This document shows positions 56,436 through 63,484 of a DNA stretch of 64,000 nucleotides, in pieces. Numbering within the stretch: position 1 is the stretch's first letter; the number at the start of each line of letters is the position of its first letter. Made by a program: the position numbers and the translations under genes. Where the stretch lies: the NCBI RefSeq assembly GCF_902506425.1, contig NZ_LR732504.1, forward strand, positions 62,001-126,000. The letters are read 5' to 3'. Below the pieces are notes generated by a model that was given only the letters and a program-made list of their open reading frames with translations, made no database searches and was not told the DNA's origin. Source of the DNA: Novosphingobium sp. 9U. GTDB taxonomy: Bacteria > Pseudomonadota > Alphaproteobacteria > Sphingomonadales > Sphingomonadaceae.

Positions 56436-56918
56436 ATGAACAAGGTCCTGCCCTCCCTTCCCTTGCTGGTCGCAGGTACGGTGGCGATGCCTGCCGCCGC
56501 TGCGACCGTCAGCATCACCGTGCCGCGCGTCGACGTCGCCGAATACCACAAGCCCTATGTCGTGGGCTGGCTGGAGCCGGCTGCCGGTGGCGAGGCGAAG
56601 ACGATATTCGTCTGGTACGACGTCAAGAAGGGCGGACGCGAACCGGGCACCAAGTGGCTTTCCGACCTGCGCAGCTGGTGGCGCAAGGGTGGCCGCTCGC
56701 TCAAGCTGCCCGCCGATGGCGTGAGCGGCGCTACGCGATCGCCCGGCACCTACCAGATCCCCATCCCCGGCAACCTGCCCGCCGGTCAGTACGTGCTGAA
56801 GGTGGAGGCCGCGCGCGAAACCGGCGGACGCGAGCTCGTCTCGGTGCCGATCACGCTTCCCAAGGGCCGCGGCGCCGCCTCGGGCAAGACCGAGCTGGGC
56901 GCCGTCACCGTTCGCTGA
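56436..56918 (+). CDS. DUF2271 periplasmic protein with flavinylation motif
   Basis: A 160-residue protein with a signal peptide (about residues 1-22) and a beta-rich DUF2271 domain (TVSITVPRVDVAEYHKPYVVGWLE, TIFVWYDVKKGGREPGTKWLSDLRSWW). Residues 94-102, DGVSGATRS, match the ApbE target motif Dxx(S/T)GA(T/S)x(S/T), with Thr100 as the probable FMN attachment site. The protein lies 18 nt after the PepSY gene and in the same operon as apbE, supporting covalent flavinylation. It may be the electron carrier of a periplasmic reductase. Confidence 0.85.
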   Translation: MNKVLPSLPLLVAGTVAMPAAAATVSITVPRVDVAEYHKPYVVGWLEPAAGGEAKTIFVWYDVKKGGREPGTKWLSDLRSWWRKGGRSLKLPADGVSGATRSPGTYQIPIPGNLPAGQYVLKVEAARETGGRELVSVPITLPKGRGAASGKTELGAVTVR

Positions 56919-56950
56919 AACATCTGCATCTCTTCCTACAAGGATCCATC

Positions 56951-57928
56951 ATGCGCACTCGTCACGCCCTGATCGCCGCCGCTCTTCTGGCCACCGGCCT
57001 GTCCTCGCCCGCCTGGGCTCACCGCCAGTGGCTGCTGCCGTCCACCACCACCCTCGCCGGGACCAGCGAGTACGTCACCGTGGACGGAGCGGTCTCCAAC
57101 GACCTGTTCTACGCCGATCACTTCCCGATCGACCCGGCGCAAGTGAAGGTCTGGGCGCCTGACGGCACCGAGGCCAAGGTCGAGAATGCAGCCACGCTGC
57201 GCTACCGCTCCACCTTCGACGTCAAGATCGACAAGCCGGGCACCTGGGTCATCGGCACCGAGCGCAGCGGCCTGATGGGCACTTTCAAGGTCGATGGCGA
57301 GACGTGGCGCGTCGGCAGCCGCGGTCGTAACGGCGGCCAGTTCGGCGGAGCAGGCGGTGCGGGCGGACCGGGTGCGCCCCGCCCCGCTGGCGCGCCGCCG
57401 CGGGGTGAGCGTCCGGGTGGCATGGCTCCCGGGGGCGTGGGTCCGGGCGGCATGGGCCCTGGTGGTCCGGACGGCGCGCCGATGAAGTTCGTCGCCACCG
57501 CGGCCGAGATCCCCGCCGACGCCACCGACATCAAGCTGACCGAGACGATCGCGCGCAACTATGTATACGTCACCGCCGATGCGCCGACCGAGAACGCCTA
57601 CAAGGTCACCGGCAAGGGCCTGGAGTTCCAGCCGATCACCAAGCCAGGCGCGCTTTCGTCGGATGAGGAGGGCCAGTTCCGCTTTCTGGTCGACGGCAAG
57701 CCGGCAGCCGGCATCACCGTCGGCGTCGTGCCCGGCAGCAAGAAGTTCCGTGAATCCGAAGACGCGCAGGAGCTGAAGACCGGTGCTGACGGCGTGCTCC
57801 ATGTCAAGTGGCCGGTCCCGGGCATGTACTGGCTCAATGCCAACGTGACTGACAACAAGACGAGCGAGCCACGCGCCACCGAGCGGCGGCTGAGCTTCAC
57901 CACGACGCTGGAAGTCGTCGCGCCCTAA
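56951..57928 (+). CDS. DUF4198 periplasmic protein
   Basis: A 325-residue secreted protein with a signal peptide (about 1-23, cut at AWA-HRQW). HRQWLLPS directly after cleavage is typical of DUF4198, a family tied to TonB-dependent metal or iron uptake and sometimes to nickel/cobalt. Two beta-sandwich halves (about 24-121 and 179-325) are joined by a Gly/Pro-rich low-complexity insert (122-178, GGAGGAGGPGAPRP ...). The function is unknown. It sits between DUF2271 and apbE; apbE begins one codon after its stop in the same reading frame. Confidence 0.85.
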   Translation: MRTRHALIAAALLATGLSSPAWAHRQWLLPSTTTLAGTSEYVTVDGAVSNDLFYADHFPIDPAQVKVWAPDGTEAKVENAATLRYRSTFDVKIDKPGTWVIGTERSGLMGTFKVDGETWRVGSRGRNGGQFGGAGGAGGPGAPRPAGAPPRGERPGGMAPGGVGPGGMGPGGPDGAPMKFVATAAEIPADATDIKLTETIARNYVYVTADAPTENAYKVTGKGLEFQPITKPGALSSDEEGQFRFLVDGKPAAGITVGVVPGSKKFRESEDAQELKTGADGVLHVKWPVPGMYWLNANVTDNKTSEPRATERRLSFTTTLEVVAP

Positions 57929-57931
57929 GCC

Positions 57932-58921
57932 TTGCGCCTCGCCGTCCCGCTCGAACTCGCCCCGGCCGCGCTCGACGGCTGGCGCGCCCATGCGCCGGTC
58001 GTCGACCTCGGCGGCGAGACGATGGGCACGACCTGGCACGTGCGGCTCGCGGCGCCTCTTGTCTTCGATCGCGCAGCCTTGCAGGCGGCGATCGAGGAAC
58101 GGCTCGAGGCGATCCTGGCGCAGATGAGCCACTGGCGCGCGGACTCGCTGCTGGGCCGCTTCAATCGTGCGAGCGGCGGGTCCTGGTTCACGTTGCCGCC
58201 CGACTTCGCCACCGTGTACGAGGCCGCGCTCACCGTAGCCGAGCGCAGCGGCAGCGCCTTCGATCCGGCGATCGGCGCGCTCGTGAACCTGTGGGGCTTT
58301 GGCCCGGAGCGGGTCGCAGGTGCGCCCCAGGCATCGCAAATAGAGCATGCCCGCACCGTCGTCGGCTCGGCGCTCCTGGCGTACGATCCGGAGACGAAGC
58401 GGCTGCGGCAGCACGGTAGCGTTCAGCTGGACTTCTCGGGCATCGCCAAAGGCTTCGCCGTCGATGCCATCGGCGCCACGCTGCGCCAGCAGGGCTGCCG
58501 GCACGCACTGGTGGAAGTCGGCGGAGAGCTCCTCGGGCTGGGACTGCGCCCTGACGGCGATCCGTGGTGGGTGGATCTGGAAACACCGGTGCGGGACATT
58601 CCTCCCCTGCGGGTGGCGCTGCACCAGATGGCCGTCGCCACCTCGGGCGACTACGTACGCGGACGGCACACGATCGACCCGCGCAGCGGAGCACCGGTCG
58701 AACACGCTCTCAGCGTCAGCGTGCTGCACGCCAGCGCCATGTTGGCGGACGCTTGGGCGACTGCCTTGAGCGTGCTCGAAGGCGCCGAGATGCAGGCACT
58801 GGCAGCCCGCGAAGCGCTTGCCGTGCGCTCGCTCACCCGCGTGGCGGGTGGCTTGCGCGAGTGGATCAGCCCTGCGCTCGGAGCCATGATCGACGAGGTG
58901 GAAGAGCCGCGCAGCGCTTAA
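57932..58921 (+). CDS. apbE: FAD:protein FMN transferase
   Basis: A 329-residue ApbE, the enzyme that attaches FMN from FAD to Thr/Ser of a target motif in flavoproteins. Family motifs are TMGTTWHVRL (about residues 30-39), DPAIGALVNLWGFGP, QLDFSGIAKGFAVDAIG and TSGDYVRGRHTIDPRSG. The TTG start gives no signal peptide or lipobox, unlike most ApbE proteins, which are exported. The preceding codon frame is that of the DUF4198 gene, so the two are separated only by TAA-GCC. The likely target is the DUF2271 protein. Confidence 0.9.
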   Translation: MRLAVPLELAPAALDGWRAHAPVVDLGGETMGTTWHVRLAAPLVFDRAALQAAIEERLEAILAQMSHWRADSLLGRFNRASGGSWFTLPPDFATVYEAALTVAERSGSAFDPAIGALVNLWGFGPERVAGAPQASQIEHARTVVGSALLAYDPETKRLRQHGSVQLDFSGIAKGFAVDAIGATLRQQGCRHALVEVGGELLGLGLRPDGDPWWVDLETPVRDIPPLRVALHQMAVATSGDYVRGRHTIDPRSGAPVEHALSVSVLHASAMLADAWATALSVLEGAEMQALAAREALAVRSLTRVAGGLREWISPALGAMIDEVEEPRSA

Positions 58922-58998
58922 GCCTGGCTCCGCTAAGCCGCTCCAGGACCCCGCGCTTCGCTCTGTAAACACAGCATCTTCGACATAGACCCTTGCTA

Positions 58999-59016
58999 CT
59001 GAGTTTGACTCGCAAT
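58999..59016 (+). promoter_or_regulatory. Fur-like half-dyad upstream of the siderophore receptor
   Basis: ctgagtttgactcgcaat matches the reverse complement of the dyad at 55597-55614 at 14 of 18 positions, with the tgactcgcaat half intact and the other half degraded. It lies 50 nt upstream of the receptor start. The rest of 58922-59065 shows no gene. Confidence 0.5.
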
Positions 59017-59065
59017 ATCGGGCGCTCAGATCAAAAACACGTCATGTCCTCGAAGGGGGAAATCC

Positions 59066-61591
59066 ATGTCATCCAAGCCGTCGCCGTCGGCCGCGCGCCG
59101 TACCTTCCTGGCGCTCTCGTGCATCGCCCCCGCTTTTGCCGGCGCCGCCCACGCACAGCAGGCCGAAACGCCCGAGCGCTCGCTCGGCGGCGTGACCGTC
59201 ACTGACACCGTGATCGAGGAAGGCAGCTACAAGGTCGACAAGCCCAGCTCGCCCAAGTTCACCGCCCCGCTGGTCAACACGCCGCGCTCTGTCACTGTCG
59301 TGCCCGCGCAGGTCATCAAGGACACCGCCTCGGCTTCGCTCGTCGAAGCACTGCGCACGGTGCCCGGCGTCACTTTCGGCGCCGGCGAGGGCGGCAACCC
59401 GCTGGGCGACCGGCCCTTCATCCGCGGCTTCGACAGCCAGGCGAGCACTTACCTCGATGGCGTGCGCGACATCGGCGCGCAGAGCCGCGAGATCTTCGCG
59501 GTCGAGCAGATCGAGGTGGTCAAGGGTTCGGACAGCGCGATGGGTGGCCGCGGCAGCGCCGGCGGCAGCATCAACCTGGTCTCCAAGATGCCCACGGGCG
59601 AGCGCTTCGCCGCCGCAAGCGGCGCGATCGGAACCGACGACTACAAGCGCGCGACGCTGGACGTGAACCAGCCGCTGAACGACCTCGTCGGCGTGCGCGT
59701 CGCGGCGATGTGGCACGATCAGGACATCGCCGGCCGCGATGCGCTGTTCTCCAAGCGTTGGGGCGTGGCCCCGTCGGTCAAGATCGGCCTCGATGGTCCG
59801 ACCAGCCTGACGATCGGCTACTATCACCTGCACACGAACGAGCTGCCGGACTCGGGCATCCCGTACCTCTACACCGGCACCAACGCCCCCGCCGGGGTGA
59901 CCGAGACCTCGCCCGCGCGCCACTTCACGACGATCTCGGGCGTCGAGGTGAACCGCCCGCGTGACGCCTTCTACGGCCTCAAGGACCGCGACTTCCGCAA
60001 GACCGACGTCGACAACCTGACTGCGCGCTTCCAGCATGAGTTCGACGGCGGCGTCACCATCCGCAACACCTCGCGCTATGGCCACAGCACGCAGGGCTAC
60101 GTCTGGACCCAGCCCGACGACCAGCAGGGCAACGTCTACGGCGTGCGCAATGCAGCCGGCGTGATCACCGCGCCAGGCAACCAGGTCTGGCGCCGTGCCA
60201 ACACGCGCTACAGCTTCGCCGAAGGGCTCATCAACCAGACCGACCTGTTCGGCGAAAAAACGTTCCTGGGCCTCAAGCACAATTTCGCCGCTAGCCTCGA
60301 ATTCGCTTGGGAGAACGCGGCCAACGGCACCTACGTCTCCGATGCCGCGACGGGCACCGCGATCTCGACTGGATCGACGGTCTCGCCCCGTTGCTCGGCA
60401 ACGAACATCAACCGGTTCAACTGCACTAGCGTCGACAATCCCAATCCGAACGATCCATGGGTCAGCTATGCCGCCGACGGCTCCGACACCTTGGCCGGGA
60501 TCGAGCGCAGCCAGCCCAAGACCTGGACGCTGACCCAGATCGAGAGCTACGGCGCCTCGCTGTTCGACACGATCACCATCAGCGACAGCTTGCTGCTCAA
60601 CCTTGGCGGCCGTTATGACCACTACAAGGTCGAAGTTAGCCCCGGCCTTGCTGCCACTTCGACTAATGTGTCCCGGACCTGGGTATCGCGCACCGACGAC
60701 TTGTGGAACTACCAGGCCGGCCTGGTCTTCAAGCCGACGCCGGAGACCAGCCTCTACGTCTCGACGTCCAGCTCGGCGACGCCTCCGGGCTCCTTCCTGG
60801 CGCAAGGCTCCGAGGGCAACGCCCTTGGTACCTCCGGCAGCACCGTCAACGGCGTGGTTCTGACGCCCCTTACTGCGCAGCAGCTGACCGACCAGCTCAA
60901 GATCGAGAAGACGAAGTCGTACGAAGTCGGCGCCAAGGCCAACCTGTTCAACGAGAGCCTGTCACTCAGCCTGGCCGCGTTCCAGACCGACACCAAGAAT
61001 GCCCGCACGACCGGTCCGAACAACACCGTCGAATTCATCGGCGAGCGCCGCATCCGGGGCATCGAGTTCGGCTTCAACGGCAACATCACGCCCGAGTGGA
61101 GCGTCTTTGGCGGCTACACCTACATGGACGCCAAGATTCGCGACGGCGGCTTTACCGCCACCACGGCTGTCGACAGCGTCACCGGAGTGTCGCGTACGCT
61201 GCTCGCCCCGTCCGTGAACACCGGCAAGCCGTTCCCCAACACGCCCAAGCACAGCTTCACCGCCTTCACCAACTACAACGTGACCGACAGGTTCACCGTG
61301 GGCGGCGGCGCGATTTACATGAGCAAGGTCTACGGCGGCTTCCAGGAAGTGGGCGCACGCACCATCCGCAATGGCGTGGTCGTGATCCCCAGCCAGGTCA
61401 TCGGCCGCATGGTGCCCAGCTACTGGCGCTTCGATGCGAACGCCTCGTTCAAGCTGAACGATGCGGTCCAGATCCAGGCCAACGTCCAGAACGTCGCCAA
61501 CAAGCTGTACTACGACAAGGCCTTCACCGCGCACTACGCCAACCAGGCCGCAGGCCGCACCGCGATCCTGACGGTCAACGTCAAGTACTGA
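59066..61591 (+). CDS. fiu: TonB-dependent siderophore receptor (Fiu/FepA-like)
   Basis: An 841-residue outer-membrane receptor with a signal peptide (about residues 1-30), a TonB-box-like VTVTDT (43-48) and a plug domain (about 60-190, TPRSVTVVPAQVIKDT ... FIRGFDSQASTYLDGVRD ... VEVVKG-type IEVVKGSDSAMGG). A 22-strand barrel follows and ends at the aromatic terminal Tyr (ILTVNVKY). The plug and neighbouring piuC indicate the Fiu/PiuA group for catecholate-type ferric siderophores; the exact ligand cannot be read. The start has a ggggg site. A Fur-like sequence lies 50 nt upstream. Confidence 0.88.
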   Translation: MSSKPSPSAARRTFLALSCIAPAFAGAAHAQQAETPERSLGGVTVTDTVIEEGSYKVDKPSSPKFTAPLVNTPRSVTVVPAQVIKDTASASLVEALRTVPGVTFGAGEGGNPLGDRPFIRGFDSQASTYLDGVRDIGAQSREIFAVEQIEVVKGSDSAMGGRGSAGGSINLVSKMPTGERFAAASGAIGTDDYKRATLDVNQPLNDLVGVRVAAMWHDQDIAGRDALFSKRWGVAPSVKIGLDGPTSLTIGYYHLHTNELPDSGIPYLYTGTNAPAGVTETSPARHFTTISGVEVNRPRDAFYGLKDRDFRKTDVDNLTARFQHEFDGGVTIRNTSRYGHSTQGYVWTQPDDQQGNVYGVRNAAGVITAPGNQVWRRANTRYSFAEGLINQTDLFGEKTFLGLKHNFAASLEFAWENAANGTYVSDAATGTAISTGSTVSPRCSATNINRFNCTSVDNPNPNDPWVSYAADGSDTLAGIERSQPKTWTLTQIESYGASLFDTITISDSLLLNLGGRYDHYKVEVSPGLAATSTNVSRTWVSRTDDLWNYQAGLVFKPTPETSLYVSTSSSATPPGSFLAQGSEGNALGTSGSTVNGVVLTPLTAQQLTDQLKIEKTKSYEVGAKANLFNESLSLSLAAFQTDTKNARTTGPNNTVEFIGERRIRGIEFGFNGNITPEWSVFGGYTYMDAKIRDGGFTATTAVDSVTGVSRTLLAPSVNTGKPFPNTPKHSFTAFTNYNVTDRFTVGGGAIYMSKVYGGFQEVGARTIRNGVVVIPSQVIGRMVPSYWRFDANASFKLNDAVQIQANVQNVANKLYYDKAFTAHYANQAAGRTAILTVNVKY

Positions 61592-61609
61592 GCCACGGCG
61601 CTCTCGCAG

Positions 61610-61656
61610 GACCCGGCAGGCGCTTCATCACAAGCGCTTGCCGGGTCTTCGCTTTT
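61610..61656 (+). terminator. terminator/attenuator between siderophore receptor and piuC
   Basis: Arms gacccggcaggcgctt and aagcgcttgccgggtc form a 16-bp stem with one G-U pair, a 6-nt loop (catcac) and the tail ttcgctttt. It is a strong intrinsic terminator 18 nt after the receptor stop and 20 nt before piuC, so piuC would depend on readthrough or its own promoter. Confidence 0.85.
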
Positions 61657-61676
61657 GGCGGCACAAGGGAGGCGAC

Positions 61677-62357
61677 ATGGTCATCGAGATCCCCGAGCTG
61701 TTCGATCCTGCCGAAGTGCGCGAGGTGCGCGCCGCGCTGGAAGCTGCCGAGTGGTCCGATGGCCGCGCCACTGCCGGGCACCAGGCAGCGCGGGTCAAGG
61801 ACAACGAGCAGCTCGCGCTGGACCTGCCGCTGGCGCGCGAGCTGGCGGACAGGGTGCTTGCCCGCCTCGCACGTACCCCTCTGTTCATCGCCGCCGCCCT
61901 GCCCGCGCGCGTGCTGCCACCCCGCTTCTCGCGCTATGCCGGCAAGGGTCAGTACGGCGCGCACGTAGACAATGCGATCTTTCCCCTGCCCGGCACCGGC
62001 GAGCACGTGCGTTCCGACATCTCGGCCACCCTGTTCCTCTCCGACCCCGCGGGTTACGACGGCGGAGAGCTGGTGATCGAGGACATGTTCGGCACCCACA
62101 GCGCCAAGCCGGCCGCCGGGCACCTGATCGTCTACCCCGGCAGCAGCCTTCATCGCGTCACGCCGGTGACGCGCGGCGTGCGCTATGCCGCGTTCTTCTG
62201 GGTGCAGAGCTTCGTCGCTTCGGCAGAGCAGCGCCGGCTGCTGTTCGACCTCGACGGCGCGATCCAGTCAGTCGCGACCGACCATCCCGAGCACACCTCG
62301 ATCGATACCCTGACGCAAGTCTACCACAACCTCCTGCGCCAGTGGTCGCAGACGTGA
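61677..62357 (+). CDS. piuC: PKHD-type Fe(II)/2-oxoglutarate hydroxylase
   Basis: The 226-residue PiuC is a 2-oxoglutarate and Fe(II)-dependent oxygenase usually encoded next to Fiu/PiuA receptors and induced by iron limitation. The facial triad is visible as His96-x-Asp98 (GAHVDNAIF) and His159 (GSSLHRVTP), with Arg169 (RGVRYAAFFW) for 2-oxoglutarate. The start at 61677 has agggagg upstream. The native substrate is not firmly known; modification of a siderophore or its metabolite is suggested by context. It is overlapped by the next gene (GTGA). Confidence 0.92.
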   Translation: MVIEIPELFDPAEVREVRAALEAAEWSDGRATAGHQAARVKDNEQLALDLPLARELADRVLARLARTPLFIAAALPARVLPPRFSRYAGKGQYGAHVDNAIFPLPGTGEHVRSDISATLFLSDPAGYDGGELVIEDMFGTHSAKPAAGHLIVYPGSSLHRVTPVTRGVRYAAFFWVQSFVASAEQRRLLFDLDGAIQSVATDHPEHTSIDTLTQVYHNLLRQWSQT

Positions 62358-63469
62358 CCCTGCCGCCGCACCCCGGCGTGCCGCCCGGCATCGCCACTCT
62401 GGCGGACTACGAGACGGCGGCGCAGGCACATCTGGAACCGAAAGTCTGGCGCCACATCCAGGAAGGCGCCGGAACAGAGCGGAGCCTGGCGGAGAACCGC
62501 GCGGCCTTCGCGCGCTGGGGCTTCCTGCCGCGTGCGCTGGCCGACTTGCGTGGCGGCGGCACGGGGCTGACGCTGTTCGGCCATCGCCACGCCGCGCCCC
62601 TCCTGCTCGCACCAATGGCGTACCAGCGCCTGGCGCACCCAGACGGCGAGCTCGCCGTGGTGCGTGCCGCTGCCGCGCTGGAGACCGGCATGGTGGTGAG
62701 CACGCTCGCCAGCATGACGCTGGAGCAGGTCGCCGATGCTGGGAGAGAGGCCGCGGCAGCGCTCGGCAAACCGTCTCCGCCGCTGTGGTTTCAGCTCTAC
62801 CTACAACCCGATCGGCAGGACTCGCTTGCACTGGTCCGGCGGGCGGAAGCGTCCGGCTACGAAGCGATCGTGCTGACCGTGGATGCCGCGATCAAGCCTG
62901 CAGGCATCACGCTTCCCGCCGGCGTTGAGGCCGCGAACCTGATGGGCATGCACCGCATCCGGCACACCGCGGTTCCTGGCGGCGGCATCGTGCTGGGCAC
63001 GCCGCTGGCAGACACTGCGCCGCGCTGGGAAGACCTGGAATGGCTGCGCAGCGAGACGCGCCTGCCACTGCTCGTGAAGGGCATGCTGCTAGGCGGTGAC
63101 GCAGCGCAAGCCGTGGGATGCGGCGCCGATGGGCTGATCATTTCCAATCATGGCGGGCGCGTGCTCGATGGCGTGCCCAGCGCGCTCGACATGCTCGGCG
63201 CTGTCGCGGATGCGACCGGGGCCCGCGTGCCGCTGCTGATGGACGGCGGCGTGCGCACCGGCTCCGATGTGGTCAAGGCGCTGGCGCTAGGCGCCTCGGC
63301 CGTGCTGCTCGGCCGTCCGCAGATGCATGCCCTGGCGGTCGCCGGCATGGCCGGTGTCGCCCACGCCATTCACCTGCTGCGAACCGAGCTGGAGGCGACT
63401 ATGGCGCAGCTCGGCTGCGGAACGCTGGATGCGATCAGCTCCGAGCGGCTGTGGGCGTTCGACGGCTGA
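62354..63469 (+). CDS. FMN-dependent alpha-hydroxy-acid oxidase/dehydrogenase
   Basis: A 371-residue TIM-barrel enzyme of the lactate/glycolate oxidase family. FMN- and substrate-binding residues are visible: PMAYQRLAHPDGE, FQLYLQ (Tyr149), TVDAAI, Lys242 (LLVKGML) and the catalytic His266 with Arg269 in ISNHGGR, then MDGGVRTGSDVVKALALGASAVLLGRP. It oxidises an L-2-hydroxyacid to the 2-oxoacid. The GTG start is inside the piuC stop (GTGA), so the two are translationally coupled, an association not typical of the family. The substrate is unknown. Confidence 0.9.
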   Translation: MTLPPHPGVPPGIATLADYETAAQAHLEPKVWRHIQEGAGTERSLAENRAAFARWGFLPRALADLRGGGTGLTLFGHRHAAPLLLAPMAYQRLAHPDGELAVVRAAAALETGMVVSTLASMTLEQVADAGREAAAALGKPSPPLWFQLYLQPDRQDSLALVRRAEASGYEAIVLTVDAAIKPAGITLPAGVEAANLMGMHRIRHTAVPGGGIVLGTPLADTAPRWEDLEWLRSETRLPLLVKGMLLGGDAAQAVGCGADGLIISNHGGRVLDGVPSALDMLGAVADATGARVPLLMDGGVRTGSDVVKALALGASAVLLGRPQMHALAVAGMAGVAHAIHLLRTELEATMAQLGCGTLDAISSERLWAFDG

Positions 63470-63484
63470 CGCACGGAGGATCGG

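Noticed and set aside
61655..62353. Upstream extension of the hydroxy-acid oxidase frame through piuC
   Set aside because: This is piuC in another frame; the GTG inside the piuC stop gives the correct enzyme N-terminus.
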